From Azohydromonas aeria (GTDB taxonomy: Bacteria > Pseudomonadota > Gammaproteobacteria > Burkholderiales > Burkholderiaceae_C): DNA of 64,000 bases. Positions 43,687 to 52,866 of the stretch are shown one piece after another. Each line of letters starts with the position of its first letter. Position 1 is the stretch's first letter. The DNA lies in contig NZ_VIDQ01000005.1 of the NCBI RefSeq assembly GCF_009760915.1, positions 62,001 through 126,000 of the forward strand. Reading direction: 5' to 3'. The notes beneath the pieces are model-generated. The model ran no database searches. It was not told the origin of the DNA and worked only from the letters and a program-made list of their open reading frames with translations. The translations under genes were made by a program, and so were the position numbers.

Positions 43687-44736
43687 TTACATGCTCGCCC
43701 GTGCAGGCACCCGGCCCGCCCGGGGCCCGGCCAAGTCGGCCCAGCTACGCGGAAAGGCGAACCGCCTGACGGTGTCGTGGTCCATTGCCAGCCTGGCCAG
43801 CACAAGGGACGCCCCGACCGTGCAGGCCAGCGACATGGCGAATTTCACGCTCACGGGCCAGCCTGGGTTCAACCAGACCAGCAGACGGTAGCAGCCGAAT
43901 CCGATGAAGCCGTGCAGGATATAAACCTGCATGCTGTATTTCCCGCACGTTTCGACGAACCGGCCCAAGGGCAGCCGGGCCAGCTGCATCATCAACAATG
44001 TGCCCGAAACGGCTTCCATGTCATTCAAGGCCAACGCCCAGAGATCCCTGTAGTCCGCGACCAGCGAAAAACCGACCTCTTGGTACAGGCCCTGCTGCAT
44101 CTGACCGTACTTAGCCACGGCAAAAGCAATTGAAGCCAGCAAGAGTGCAGGCCAAATCTGCAAGCGCTCGAAAAATCCTTTTTGCAGCAGCGCAATCAGG
44201 GCGGCCAGCGGTATCACATAGAGGGCGGGCAACAAGCCCAAGGGCAGATAATGTTGCACATCGGCGGCGACGGTGCCGATGAAGAAATGGCTCGCCACGA
44301 TGGCGCACAGCAGCACGATCGCCACCGGCCGCCGGCATGATGCCAGCAGGCCCAGTATCAGCGTCAGTGAAAACATCGACGGCAGGAACCACAAAAGCGC
44401 CATGTGCGTCGTTTGCTTCAGAACTTCGCTATTGCCACTGTACAAGGCAGCCAGCAGTCGCCTCGCGCTTTCGTATAGACCCGTCGGTGCTCCCATTGCT
44501 ACGACGGCACCCAATGCCAGCGTCAAAAGGAAAAAGGGGTAATAAAGACGGAAGAAATTACCAAGCACATAGCTTCGCGACAGCCTCGGCAACTCCCGCA
44601 GGAAAGGCAGCGTCATGAAGCCCACGACATGGAATGAAAATCCCAGGAGAAATCCTGAAAACAAGGAGCGCGAAAAATCATTGTGGTCAATGACGACCCC
44701 GATGATCAGCAGGCCCTTCAGGATGTTCTGATTCAT
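43687..44736 (-). CDS. acyltransferase family membrane protein (acyltransferase 3-like)
   Basis: 349 aa, about ten hydrophobic segments. N-terminal KGLLIIGVVIDHNDFSRSLF with an HN motif near the first helix, where acyltransferase 3 proteins carry their catalytic His; the C-terminal helix region has YILHGFIGFGCYRL. This layout fits OafA/NodX-like O-acyltransferases that decorate polysaccharides. Base composition is visibly less GC-rich than most of the window, as in the next gene, with which it overlaps by ATGA (44733/44736). Confidence 0.72.
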   Translation of the reverse strand: MNQNILKGLLIIGVVIDHNDFSRSLFSGFLLGFSFHVVGFMTLPFLRELPRLSRSYVLGNFFRLYYPFFLLTLALGAVVAMGAPTGLYESARRLLAALYSGNSEVLKQTTHMALLWFLPSMFSLTLILGLLASCRRPVAIVLLCAIVASHFFIGTVAADVQHYLPLGLLPALYVIPLAALIALLQKGFFERLQIWPALLLASIAFAVAKYGQMQQGLYQEVGFSLVADYRDLWALALNDMEAVSGTLLMMQLARLPLGRFVETCGKYSMQVYILHGFIGFGCYRLLVWLNPGWPVSVKFAMSLACTVGASLVLARLAMDHDTVRRFAFPRSWADLAGPRAGRVPARASM

Positions 44737-46046
44737 GCCCGATTCCGCACGTTGAGTTCATTACGCAGGAAAGTGCTGCTCAACACCGACACCACCGCAA
44801 AAATCGCGAATGTCAAGTCAAAATACGCAAAGCTCAATGCCGCACCACCCAGACAAAAACTGGCCAGGCTCAGTTGCAACGTCACCGCGACATCGGCCAT
44901 CCATTCCGGCGCCTTGATCTTCCTGCTTACCTTGGCGACACGCCGAAGCTTCGAGAAGCAGATCAACAGCATCGAGAGGTAAGTCATCAGCCCCACGATG
45001 CCGTGTTCGCCCAGCAACTGGAAATACAGACTATGAGCGGCACGCCCACCCCGAGGGTCCGGCGTTTCCTCTCCGGTATAAAACCACGGAAACTCATGGA
45101 ACCGCTCCGCTAGCAAGAACCAGTTGGGCGAATATTCCACAGACTTGAATCCGCCACCCAGGATCGGCCGCTCGGTGAACATGATGAAGTTCATTTTCCA
45201 GGCCACCACCCGACCCATAAACGAGGCATCCTTGTCGGCGCTTTGAATGGTATTCATACGATTGAACCACTCATCCGAGAGAAGCTGCATTGCCACCAGC
45301 ATGAGCGAGCCGACCAGTGCCAGGATCAGCATTTTGTGTCGGCTCTTCAGGAACAGATAGCCTCCAAGAAAGAGCAGAGAAATCAATCCACCTCTGGAAT
45401 TGGTGCCCAGCACCGACAGCACCAGAAGCCCCATCACACCCAGCAGCCCCAGACTAATAATTATAGATCTCGCCGCATACTCGCCGCGCAAATATAGACA
45501 CAAGGGAATCGTCATGACAAACGCAACTGACAATTCGTTGCGGTCGCCCAGTACGTGGCCGTGCAATCCCGCAATGGCATGACCACCTCCACTGGCGACG
45601 TACTTTAATCCTTCCACCACGGCAAAGAAACCAACCGAAAGCACTACGCAACCCAAGAGAAAATCGACATGCAATTTTTTATCAACAATCAGAATAATAA
45701 ATAAAAACAAAATAAATGACTTCAACACGCGTGACCATAAGTCCCACATCAGATCCGGATTGCCGATACCAAATATTGTGGTAATCGTGGTCCAGAACAT
45801 GAAAAAGAACATCAGCACCACGATCGCATCAGGGCGAAACTCTTTTTTTGACCTAGTTACCGCATAGCTTGCGATCATCAGTAGGCCAAACATAAAGTTC
45901 ACTCGGATGGCCGCCGCAAAGCCATACATCCAGCCATTGGGGAAAATCAGCGCCGTCCAGAGACACAATCCCAAACTAATGAATGGCCGCTTCCAACCCG
46001 CCAAGAGGAGCAGCGGCAACGCCAGCAAGAAAACAAGATCTCGCAT
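44733..46046 (-). CDS. O-glycosylation ligase, exosortase A system-associated
   Basis: 437 aa, about twelve membrane segments. Characteristic stretches: LCLWTALIFPNGWMYGFAAA, GLHGHVLGDRNELSVAFVM, LGTNSRGGLISLLFLGG, RVVAWKMNFIMFTERPILGG and AHSLYFQLLGEHGIVGL. These match the XrtA-associated O-antigen-ligase-like group rather than a general Wzy. It would transfer polysaccharide units to an acceptor in the periplasm. The gene is clearly less GC-rich than its surroundings, which suggests separate acquisition. Confidence 0.87.
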   Translation of the reverse strand: MRDLVFLLALPLLLLAGWKRPFISLGLCLWTALIFPNGWMYGFAAAIRVNFMFGLLMIASYAVTRSKKEFRPDAIVVLMFFFMFWTTITTIFGIGNPDLMWDLWSRVLKSFILFLFIILIVDKKLHVDFLLGCVVLSVGFFAVVEGLKYVASGGGHAIAGLHGHVLGDRNELSVAFVMTIPLCLYLRGEYAARSIIISLGLLGVMGLLVLSVLGTNSRGGLISLLFLGGYLFLKSRHKMLILALVGSLMLVAMQLLSDEWFNRMNTIQSADKDASFMGRVVAWKMNFIMFTERPILGGGFKSVEYSPNWFLLAERFHEFPWFYTGEETPDPRGGRAAHSLYFQLLGEHGIVGLMTYLSMLLICFSKLRRVAKVSRKIKAPEWMADVAVTLQLSLASFCLGGAALSFAYFDLTFAIFAVVSVLSSTFLRNELNVRNRA

Positions 46047-46095
46047 GAGCGGCTTTACTTTCGACCAGGTTTTTGCCGAATGTCAGTATCTTCTT

Positions 46096-46401
46096 TCAGC
46101 GCCCAGCGGCAAAAAAGAACAATAGCGATGAGTTGAAGCAACCACAAAAGGCTTTCCATGATCTAAACAATTTCCATTCAAAGGTCTTCTTAAAACTGTC
46201 TCTCACAGTAAGGCTGGTGTAGATGGCCCGATTTAAGACGGCACGCAAGGACTCAACCTGCGATTCTAGGTTGCTTCCCCAGAGCGACGGCTGGAGCAGC
46301 TCATTGCTTCCGGTAAAGGCGTGAACGATTGCAGCCCCTGCAGGGACACCGCCGCTAGCGTACAAACGGTTGCCGTGGGCCTGCGGTGTTGCTCTCGTCA
46401 T
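46096..46401 (-). CDS. possible small protein downstream of the GNAT gene (101 aa)
   Basis: Starts 8 nt after the GNAT stop, with AAGGCGG just before ATG 46401, so translational coupling is possible. The product has no clear membrane segment except a hydrophobic C-terminal end (SSLLFFFAAG), and no recognisable family. Composition is less GC-rich, continuous with the neighbouring ligase genes. It may be real or a chance frame in a gene-free gap (46047-46409). Confidence 0.3.
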   Translation of the reverse strand: MTRATPQAHGNRLYASGGVPAGAAIVHAFTGSNELLQPSLWGSNLESQVESLRAVLNRAIYTSLTVRDSFKKTFEWKLFRSWKAFCGCFNSSLLFFFAAGR

Positions 46402-46409
46402 GGTCCGCC

Positions 46410-47528
46410 TTAATCCTGCCGAGCCGGGCTGCGCCAGCATGGGCGGCGCAGCAGCGGCTTGGCTGCACGCGCCAGGCCCTCCCGCAATGCCGCCGCGGCG
46501 CCCGGCAGCGTGCGCAGGTTGTAGGCCACCAGGCCCCAGCGCTCGCGGCGCTCGCTCATCCAGTCGCGCTTGTAGGCGTCGTCGCCCATGAGGTAGTCCA
46601 CCTCGACGACGCGGTCCTGCTCCAGCACGTGGCGCATCAGCTGCGCCGTGAGCACGGTTCCGGGCGCGAAGGCGGCGAAGGCTTGGTCGTAGGCCAGCTT
46701 GTAGATCGAGGCCTTGCCCGCAGCCACCAGCCACAACTGCGCCGCGATGGGGTGGCCGTCGAGCCAGACCAGACCCAGGCGCAGCCAGCCCTGGCGTGCG
46801 CTGGTGGCGATGAGGCCAGGCATGAACGCCGGATGCGGCTCGGGCTGCTTCCAGCTGGCCGCGTAAACCTGCTCCCAGGCCGCGATGGCTTCGGGCAGCC
46901 GCTGCCCACCGGTCACGATCTCGACGCGCGCGCCGACGCGCTCAAGCTTGCGCTGCGCGCGCCGGATGGTGCTGCGCAGCGCGCCGGGGCGCTCCGCCAG
47001 GTAGCGCTCCCACGGCAGGCCGGCGCACGGCAGGAACCAGTTGCCGAAGCAGTGGAAGGCGAAGGGCATCAGCCCGCAGCGGCGCAGCGCCCGCGACAGC
47101 GCGCCGAACCCAGCCGAGCGCGGGTCCATCGGCTGCAACCGCAACCGGTGCAGTGGCGCGTGCGCGTGCACGACGGCGCGGATCAGCGGCACGAAGTCGT
47201 CGGCATCCGCCCCGGCGGCGCACAGCGGCGCGTACAGCGCGGTGTAGTAGTTGGCCAGCGACTGCACCCGGCCCGGCGCCGGCGCGTCGGGCTCGCCGGC
47301 GAGCAGCGGCAGCACCGCGCGCACCTCGGAGCCGCGGCGCAGCACGTAGAAACGCGCATGCGCGGCCAGCGTGGGCAGCGTGTCCAGCAGGTTGCGGTAC
47401 CAGGCCAGGCTGGACTCGACGGCCTGTGCCTGCGCCTGCACCACGTCGAACAGCGCGCGCACATCGTCCGGGAACTCGCCGGGATGGCGCAGGACCTCGA
47501 TGCGGTACGCGGGCGGTGTCGCGCTCAC
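46410..47528 (-). CDS. GNAT family N-acetyltransferase (BioF2/CelD-like)
   Basis: 372 aa. Two tandem GNAT-like halves as in the Acetyltransf_6 group: FYVLRRGSEVRAVLPLLAG in the first and LGLVWLDGHPIAAQLWLVAA, then KLAYDQAFAAFAPGTVL in the second, followed by VDYLMGDDAYKRDW. Such proteins are common in polysaccharide and lipid-modification loci and acylate an amino or hydroxyl group. It overlaps the beta-helix gene upstream by ATGA at 47525-47528. Confidence 0.78.
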   Translation of the reverse strand: MSATPPAYRIEVLRHPGEFPDDVRALFDVVQAQAQAVESSLAWYRNLLDTLPTLAAHARFYVLRRGSEVRAVLPLLAGEPDAPAPGRVQSLANYYTALYAPLCAAGADADDFVPLIRAVVHAHAPLHRLRLQPMDPRSAGFGALSRALRRCGLMPFAFHCFGNWFLPCAGLPWERYLAERPGALRSTIRRAQRKLERVGARVEIVTGGQRLPEAIAAWEQVYAASWKQPEPHPAFMPGLIATSARQGWLRLGLVWLDGHPIAAQLWLVAAGKASIYKLAYDQAFAAFAPGTVLTAQLMRHVLEQDRVVEVDYLMGDDAYKRDWMSERRERWGLVAYNLRTLPGAAAALREGLARAAKPLLRRPCWRSPARQD

Positions 47529-49057
47529 TGCAGCGCCGTCCGCGCCGGCGGCGCGCCGTCCGCCTGCGGACAGGGAAGGCCCCGCGTCACCGCCCCGGGC
47601 ACCACCCTGCCCGCCTCGCGTGGCAGGCCGCAGAAGTCATCGCCGGGCATCGGCACGGCGCCCGCGGCCACGGCCCGTGGCGCCACGGACGCGGGCGGCT
47701 GCAGGAACAGCGTGTCGGCGCCCTCGTGCAGGCTGCCAACGACGTTGTCCTGCTCGGACAGCCGCCCGCCGGAGCGCGCGCGGATGCGGCCGTCGAGCAC
47801 GTTGGCGTGGACATGGGCCTGGGACGGCGCCACGCGCACGTCGATGCCGGCCGTGTTGATGAGCGTGTTGAAGGCCACGACGGTGCCGGTGGAGCGCAGC
47901 ACGTCGATGCCGAAGTCGTTGCAGTGCGCGATGACGTTGTTGGCCATCAGGCCGTCGCGGTGCTCCGCGTCGCAGCGCCTGTCGCGACAGTAAGGCAGCC
48001 CCGTGCCGCCGCCACCGAAGGAGATCCCCACGCGGTTGCCGGGGCGCGAGATATCGGTGGGCGTGCAGACCACGAGGTTGCGCTCGATGCGGCCGCGCTC
48101 GCCTGCGCCCTTCATGAAAATGCCCGTGGAGCCGCGGTTGCCCTGGGTCTTGACGAAGTTGGCGACCACGTTGTCGGCCACCCTCCAGCCGCTGGCCGCC
48201 ACGATGTCGATCGGCGCGGCCGGCCGGTACATCTCACGCGCCGTGGTGTTGACGATGGTGTTGAACTGGATGAGCCCGTCGTCGGGCCACTGCCCGCGAA
48301 AGCCGTTGACCTTGACGTGGGCGTTGAAGTCCTCGATGCGGTTGTTGCGCAGCACGGTGGCGCGCGCCGCGCCCACGACGTGGAAGGCGTGCTCGCAGAT
48401 GAAGTGGTTGGCGCAGGCACCGCGCAGCGTCAGGTTCTCGAAAACCCAGTACGGGTGATAGACCGTGATGCCCTCCATGGTCTCGAACTCCAGCGTCACC
48501 TCGCCGGGACGCGCGGCTGCCAGCACGATGGGCGCCAGCGCCGTGCCGGCGGTGCGCGTCTGCAGGAGGCGGGAGATGCGGTAGGTGCCGGGCAGGATCA
48601 GCAGCCGCTGGCCGGGCCGGGCCCGGTCCACGGCCGCGGCGATGTCGGCCGCGCTGTGCAGCAGCACCTCGTCGCCGGCGGCGCCCGCCACGGGCCCGGC
48701 TGCCGGCGCGGCAGGCAGCGGCTGGCCGTCCTGGCCATAGCGCAACGGCTCCAGGCCCTGGGGCTGCTGGCCCTTGCCCAGGCTGGGCAGCCAGGGCGGC
48801 ACCTCGCGCTCGACCTGGCGCTGCACGGCATGCAGCACCGGCAGCGCCACGGCCTCCAGCCGCGGATGCCCGATCAGGCGCTGCTTGGCGTAGCGGATGA
48901 ACTCGCCCGGCGTGCGCTGCAGCAGCGCCTGCACCATCTCCAGCGGATCGTGCCCCAGCGTGGCCGAGGCCACCCCCAGCGCGATGGCGGCCGGCGCCAG
49001 CACCAGCAGCGCCAGGGCCGCCAGCCGGCGCCCCCACCTGCGCGGGCGCGGGCTCAT
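47525..49057 (-). CDS. exported right-handed beta-helix protein (AlgG-like context)
   Basis: 510 aa. One N-terminal membrane segment (residues 12-30) as anchor or signal, a linker to about residue 130, then beta-helix coils with asparagine ladders: RLLILPGTYRISRLL, WVFENLTLRGACANHFI, VLRNNRIEDFNAHVKVNGF, GLIQFNTIVNTTAREMY, VVAFNTLINTAG. This is the fold of mannuronan epimerases and chondroitinase-B-like lyases. It overlaps the SGNH gene (49054) and GNAT gene by ATGA, next to an MBOAT gene, resembling algG-algX-algI order. Enzyme activity cannot be shown from sequence. Confidence 0.78.
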   Translation of the reverse strand: MSPRPRRWGRRLAALALLVLAPAAIALGVASATLGHDPLEMVQALLQRTPGEFIRYAKQRLIGHPRLEAVALPVLHAVQRQVEREVPPWLPSLGKGQQPQGLEPLRYGQDGQPLPAAPAAGPVAGAAGDEVLLHSAADIAAAVDRARPGQRLLILPGTYRISRLLQTRTAGTALAPIVLAAARPGEVTLEFETMEGITVYHPYWVFENLTLRGACANHFICEHAFHVVGAARATVLRNNRIEDFNAHVKVNGFRGQWPDDGLIQFNTIVNTTAREMYRPAAPIDIVAASGWRVADNVVANFVKTQGNRGSTGIFMKGAGERGRIERNLVVCTPTDISRPGNRVGISFGGGGTGLPYCRDRRCDAEHRDGLMANNVIAHCNDFGIDVLRSTGTVVAFNTLINTAGIDVRVAPSQAHVHANVLDGRIRARSGGRLSEQDNVVGSLHEGADTLFLQPPASVAPRAVAAGAVPMPGDDFCGLPREAGRVVPGAVTRGLPCPQADGAPPARTALQ

Positions 49058-50100
49058 GGCGCGGTGCCCGGCAGGGCCTGGGCCGCGGCGTCCATGAGCA
49101 TGCCGATGCCCAGGGCATTGAAGTGCCGGTCGTAGGGTCCGACCTCCAGCGACAGCGCCGACTGCGCGTGGTGCCGCTGCTGCAGCGGCTCGGCATCGAC
49201 GATGCGCGCGCCGGCCTGGCGCGCCAGCGCGATGAAGCGCGCCCGCTCGGGGTCGTCGAAGGCTTGGTCACGCGCGGCGCGCGAGCGGTTGCGGTCCACC
49301 ACGATCACGAGTTGGCCCTTGACGTACGGTGCGACCCGGTCGAAGAAGGCCGCGGCCACCGCATTCACCAGGGCCAGGTTGGGCGCTGCGACGGGCTGCA
49401 CGCTCGGGGCCCGGGCGGCCGCGTGCCCGGGCGGGCGCGACGAGGCCAGGGCCAGGCGCCACAGGCGCTCGGGCGAGACCTTGAGCTGGCTCACCAGGTA
49501 CTGCGCCAGTGCCGAGCGCCGCAGCCACTGCTTGATGTTCGAGGGCGGGGCCGCCAGCTCGGTACGGGGCTGCAGCGTCACCGGGTCCAGGCAGCGCGCA
49601 TGCACCTGTCCCGAGCCGCACAGCGCCTGGCGCAGGTCGCCGCTTTCCATGACGACGACGAAGTCGCGCACGCCCCAGCGCTCGCTGGCCAGCCGGATGC
49701 GCTCGGCATAGTCGAGCAGCGCCGTGCCCGGGCTGCCCATGGCGTAGACGGGGCGCGAGCCGCCCAGCGCGCGCTCGAGCTGCGCCTGCGGGCGCTGCGG
49801 CGCGGGCAGCATGCTCGACTCGACGTAGCTGTCGCCCACCAGCGCCACCGCGGCCGGGTCGGGATGGAAGTCGCGCTCGGCCGCGAATCCGGCGTTGTTG
49901 CTGCGCAGCGTCTGCGCGTTGCGTAGGTCCCAGCCCGTGGCGGCGACCCACTCGTGCCCGGGTGGGTTCGTCATCACCAGCGGGTCGATGTAGTAGCCCG
50001 TCTGGGTCGAGGTGGACACCGGCAGCGCGCGCAGCGCCAGCTCGCACACCAGCAGGAAACCCAGCGCGCCCAGCAGCGCGAGGCCAACACGTCGTGCCAT
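49054..50100 (-). CDS. SGNH-type (AlgX/AlgJ-like) acetyltransferase, membrane anchored
   Basis: 348 aa. N-terminal membrane anchor (VGLALLGALGFLLVCELAL). The GDS block reads ALVGDSYVESSM, and near the C-terminus YDRHFNALGIGML supplies the Asp-x-His pair, as in SGNH hydrolase-fold O-acetyltransferases. Together with the MBOAT protein encoded upstream it forms the usual periplasmic O-acetylation pair. Start 50100 gives a clean anchor; its stop overlaps the beta-helix start. Confidence 0.8.
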   Translation of the reverse strand: MARRVGLALLGALGFLLVCELALRALPVSTSTQTGYYIDPLVMTNPPGHEWVAATGWDLRNAQTLRSNNAGFAAERDFHPDPAAVALVGDSYVESSMLPAPQRPQAQLERALGGSRPVYAMGSPGTALLDYAERIRLASERWGVRDFVVVMESGDLRQALCGSGQVHARCLDPVTLQPRTELAAPPSNIKQWLRRSALAQYLVSQLKVSPERLWRLALASSRPPGHAAARAPSVQPVAAPNLALVNAVAAAFFDRVAPYVKGQLVIVVDRNRSRAARDQAFDDPERARFIALARQAGARIVDAEPLQQRHHAQSALSLEVGPYDRHFNALGIGMLMDAAAQALPGTAP

Positions 50101-50108
50101 GGGTCGGC

Positions 50109-51599
50109 TCAGAAGTTGAAGTAGATGAAGGCGCTCACGGACTCGCGTGCCATGTTGACCAGCACGAGCATGAGCACAGCGCAGGTCACGAAGCCGCCGA
50201 CGGTGGCGCGCGCAGCCGAGTGGCCGCGCGCCCCTTCGAGCAGCCGCTCGCCGATGCGGTTGCTGTTGGGCAGCAGCACCGCGATGGCGCCCAGCGCCAG
50301 GCACCACAGCAGCCCCGCGTGCAGTTGCAGGCCCGCGTTCCACAGCAGCGCGTGGGTGCCGTCGGGCACGCCGGCGCCAAGGCCCGCCATCGACTGCAGG
50401 ATGCTGGCGGCGCCGTCGAGCGTCGTGGCGCGGAAGAACACCCAGGCCACCACCACGCAGAGCATGGTCAGCGCCCAGGCCGCCACGGCGAAGGCGCGGC
50501 TGCGCTGCAGCCGCTGCGTCAGAGCCGGGCCGCACAGCGCGCGAAAGCCGTGGTTCACCATCAGGTAGGTCCCGTGCAGCGCGCCCCACAGCACGAAGGA
50601 CCAGCTCGCGCCGTGCCACAGCCCGCCCAGCACCATGGTGGCGGCGAGGTTGAGGTAGCGGCGCGCCGCGCCGTAGCGGTTGCCGCCCAGTGCGATGTAG
50701 AGGTAGTCGCGCAGGAAGCTCGACAGCGAGATGTGCCAGCGCCGCCAGAAGTCGCTGATGCTGCGGGCGCGGTAGGGTGAGTCGAAGTTGTAGGGCAGCC
50801 GGATGTTGAACATCCACGACAGCCCGATCGCCATGTCGGAGTAGCCCGAGAAGTCGAAGTACAGCTGCAGCGTGTAGGCCAGCGCGCCGAGCCAGGCCTC
50901 GACCGCGTCGGGCGACGCGCCGGCGTCAGCGGGGTTGAAGACGGCGTCGGCATACGGCGCGATGCCGTCGGCCAGCACCACCTTCTTGAACATGCCCAGC
51001 GCGAAGATGGCCGCGCCGGCGCTGAAGTTGGCGGCGTCGAAGCGGTACGTCGAGGCGCGCGCGAACTGCGGCATCATCTGCGCGTGGTGCAGCACCGGCC
51101 CGGCGATGAGGTGCGGGAAGTAGGTGACGAACAGCCCGTAGTGCACCGGCTGGAACTCGCGCACCTTGCCCTGCCAGGTGTCCACCAGGAACGCGATCTG
51201 CGTGAAGCTGTAGAACGAGATGCCGATGGGCAGCACCACGCCGGCCAGCGTCGAGTGCGTGCCCAGCAGCGCGTTGAGGTTGTCGAGGAAGAAGTTGGCG
51301 TACTTGAAGTAGCCCAGCAGCAGCAGGTTGAAGCCCACGCCTGCCACCAGCCAGCCCTTGGCGGCGGGGCGGCGGCCCGCGTCGAGCAGCCGCGCGATGC
51401 GCAGGCCCAGCAGGAAGTTGGCGGCGATGGAGCCCAGCAGCAGCGTCGTGAACTCCGGCATCCACCAGCCGTAGAAGAACAGCGACGCGGCGAACAGCCA
51501 GGTCGAGGCGGCGCGCGGCGAGTACCGGCCCAGCAGGAAGTAGCCGGCCAGGGCCACCGGCAGGAAAGCAAGGACGAAGACGGCTGTCGTGAACAGCAT
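50109..51599 (-). CDS. MBOAT family O-acyltransferase (AlgI-like)
   Basis: 496 aa, about twelve membrane segments. Typical AlgI stretches: FFYGWWMPEFTTLLLGS, VVLPIGISFYSFTQIAFLVD, FDFSGYSDMAIGLSWMFNI, ISDFWRRWHISLSSFLRDY, and the catalytic His329 in GGLWHGAS. It passes acetyl groups across the membrane for polysaccharide O-acetylation; the SGNH protein follows after 8 nt. Separated by 48 nt from the polysaccharide deacetylase upstream. Confidence 0.9.
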   Translation of the reverse strand: MLFTTAVFVLAFLPVALAGYFLLGRYSPRAASTWLFAASLFFYGWWMPEFTTLLLGSIAANFLLGLRIARLLDAGRRPAAKGWLVAGVGFNLLLLGYFKYANFFLDNLNALLGTHSTLAGVVLPIGISFYSFTQIAFLVDTWQGKVREFQPVHYGLFVTYFPHLIAGPVLHHAQMMPQFARASTYRFDAANFSAGAAIFALGMFKKVVLADGIAPYADAVFNPADAGASPDAVEAWLGALAYTLQLYFDFSGYSDMAIGLSWMFNIRLPYNFDSPYRARSISDFWRRWHISLSSFLRDYLYIALGGNRYGAARRYLNLAATMVLGGLWHGASWSFVLWGALHGTYLMVNHGFRALCGPALTQRLQRSRAFAVAAWALTMLCVVVAWVFFRATTLDGAASILQSMAGLGAGVPDGTHALLWNAGLQLHAGLLWCLALGAIAVLLPNSNRIGERLLEGARGHSAARATVGGFVTCAVLMLVLVNMARESVSAFIYFNF

Positions 51600-51647
51600 G
51601 GACCGGATCCTTTTCTTGTCTCAGCGCGGCGCCGGCACCGGCGCCCT

Positions 51648-52676
51648 TCAAACGTCGAGCGCCCAGGGGCTGCGGCGATCCTGGCTGGGCAGCCGCTGCA
51701 GTAGCGAGGCCGGCTGCCCCGTGCCACCGCGGTACAGGTTGTCCGCCAGCCGCAACCCGAAACGCAGCCTGGTACGGTCCCACGGCGTGAAGCGCGGGAT
51801 CAGGTAGGGATTCGTGCTGGCGTCGGCACTGCCCCACTCGGTGGTGAACGCAGCGTCGAAACCCTGCTCCTGCACGATTTCAACGGCCTGCGCATCGAAG
51901 TCCTGGCTCCACTTTCCATTCGGGTAGGCGAACAGTTGGACCGGTTCACCCAGAACCGACTCCAGTTGGCGCTTGCTCAGGCCGACTTCGGCCCGCGCCT
52001 GCTCGGCTCCAAGCCCTGCCAGGATTGGGTGCGAAACCGTGTGCGCGCCGATCTGCATGCCGGCACGGCGCAAGTGCCTCAGCTGCTTGGAGCTCATCAT
52101 GAGGCCGCTGGATGGCTGCACGCCTGCATGGGCTGCGATGCGATGCGCCAGCGCTTGGCGCTGCTCCAGCGGCAGGTACTTCAGCGCGTGCTTGATGCGC
52201 TCGCTGGCCACGCGCCTTAGCTCCAAGCTGCCGAGCTTGCAGGATTGCAGCCCCTTGACATCGAACCCTCCCAAGTCGAGCGACTCGCGCGAGGTGCGCC
52301 GTACCGCTTCCTCCACTACATCGTTCCACATGCAACCACCGTCAATTGCACCCGTGGCGATGAAGAAGGTCGCACTCAGCCCATGGCGCAGCAGGATGGG
52401 CAACGCAACGTCATGGGCGTCGGCATAGCCATCATCGAATGTGATGCTCAAGGCCCGCGCCGGCAGCGTGCCTGCGCGCAGGCGCTCAACCGCCTCGTCC
52501 AGCGGCAGCACGTTGAACAGCTGCGCCAGCCACCCGCACTGCCGATCAAAACTGTGGGCATCCAGTTCGTCCGGATGCATCGGGTCCTGCACCGCGTGAA
52601 CTCGGTGCAGGATCAGCACACTCAAGCGTGCCCGCTCCCCGGCTGGCGAGAGCATGTCCAGCAAAACCTTGAGCAT
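51648..52676 (-). CDS. polysaccharide deacetylase family protein
   Basis: 342 aa, NodB homology fold. Catalytic metal motif TFDDGYAD at 79-86, then a long helical insert (about 115-210), then the HTVSHP zinc-histidine motif and LFAYPNGKW. It removes acetyl groups from N-acetyl sugars of the polymer. No signal peptide is evident, so a cytoplasmic or unusual export route is possible. It belongs to the long reverse block; 190 nt without a recognisable gene (52677-52866) separate it from the PaaK-like gene. Confidence 0.85.
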   Translation of the reverse strand: MLKVLLDMLSPAGERARLSVLILHRVHAVQDPMHPDELDAHSFDRQCGWLAQLFNVLPLDEAVERLRAGTLPARALSITFDDGYADAHDVALPILLRHGLSATFFIATGAIDGGCMWNDVVEEAVRRTSRESLDLGGFDVKGLQSCKLGSLELRRVASERIKHALKYLPLEQRQALAHRIAAHAGVQPSSGLMMSSKQLRHLRRAGMQIGAHTVSHPILAGLGAEQARAEVGLSKRQLESVLGEPVQLFAYPNGKWSQDFDAQAVEIVQEQGFDAAFTTEWGSADASTNPYLIPRFTPWDRTRLRFGLRLADNLYRGGTGQPASLLQRLPSQDRRSPWALDV

Positions 52677-52866
52677 CTGTTAGACCGTCCCGGGAGCATG
52701 TTGCTCATGATTGCCGGGCCGTGCCGCTGGTACTGCTGCTGCCTCACCTTTGGTTTGCCAGGTTCGTGCAGCAACCCATGCACACGTTGGCACCACCGGC
52801 GTCAACCCAGAGACGGAGTGCTCCACGAGTTCCTGCTTGGGGCGGAGTGCTGCGTCACGCATGAGC

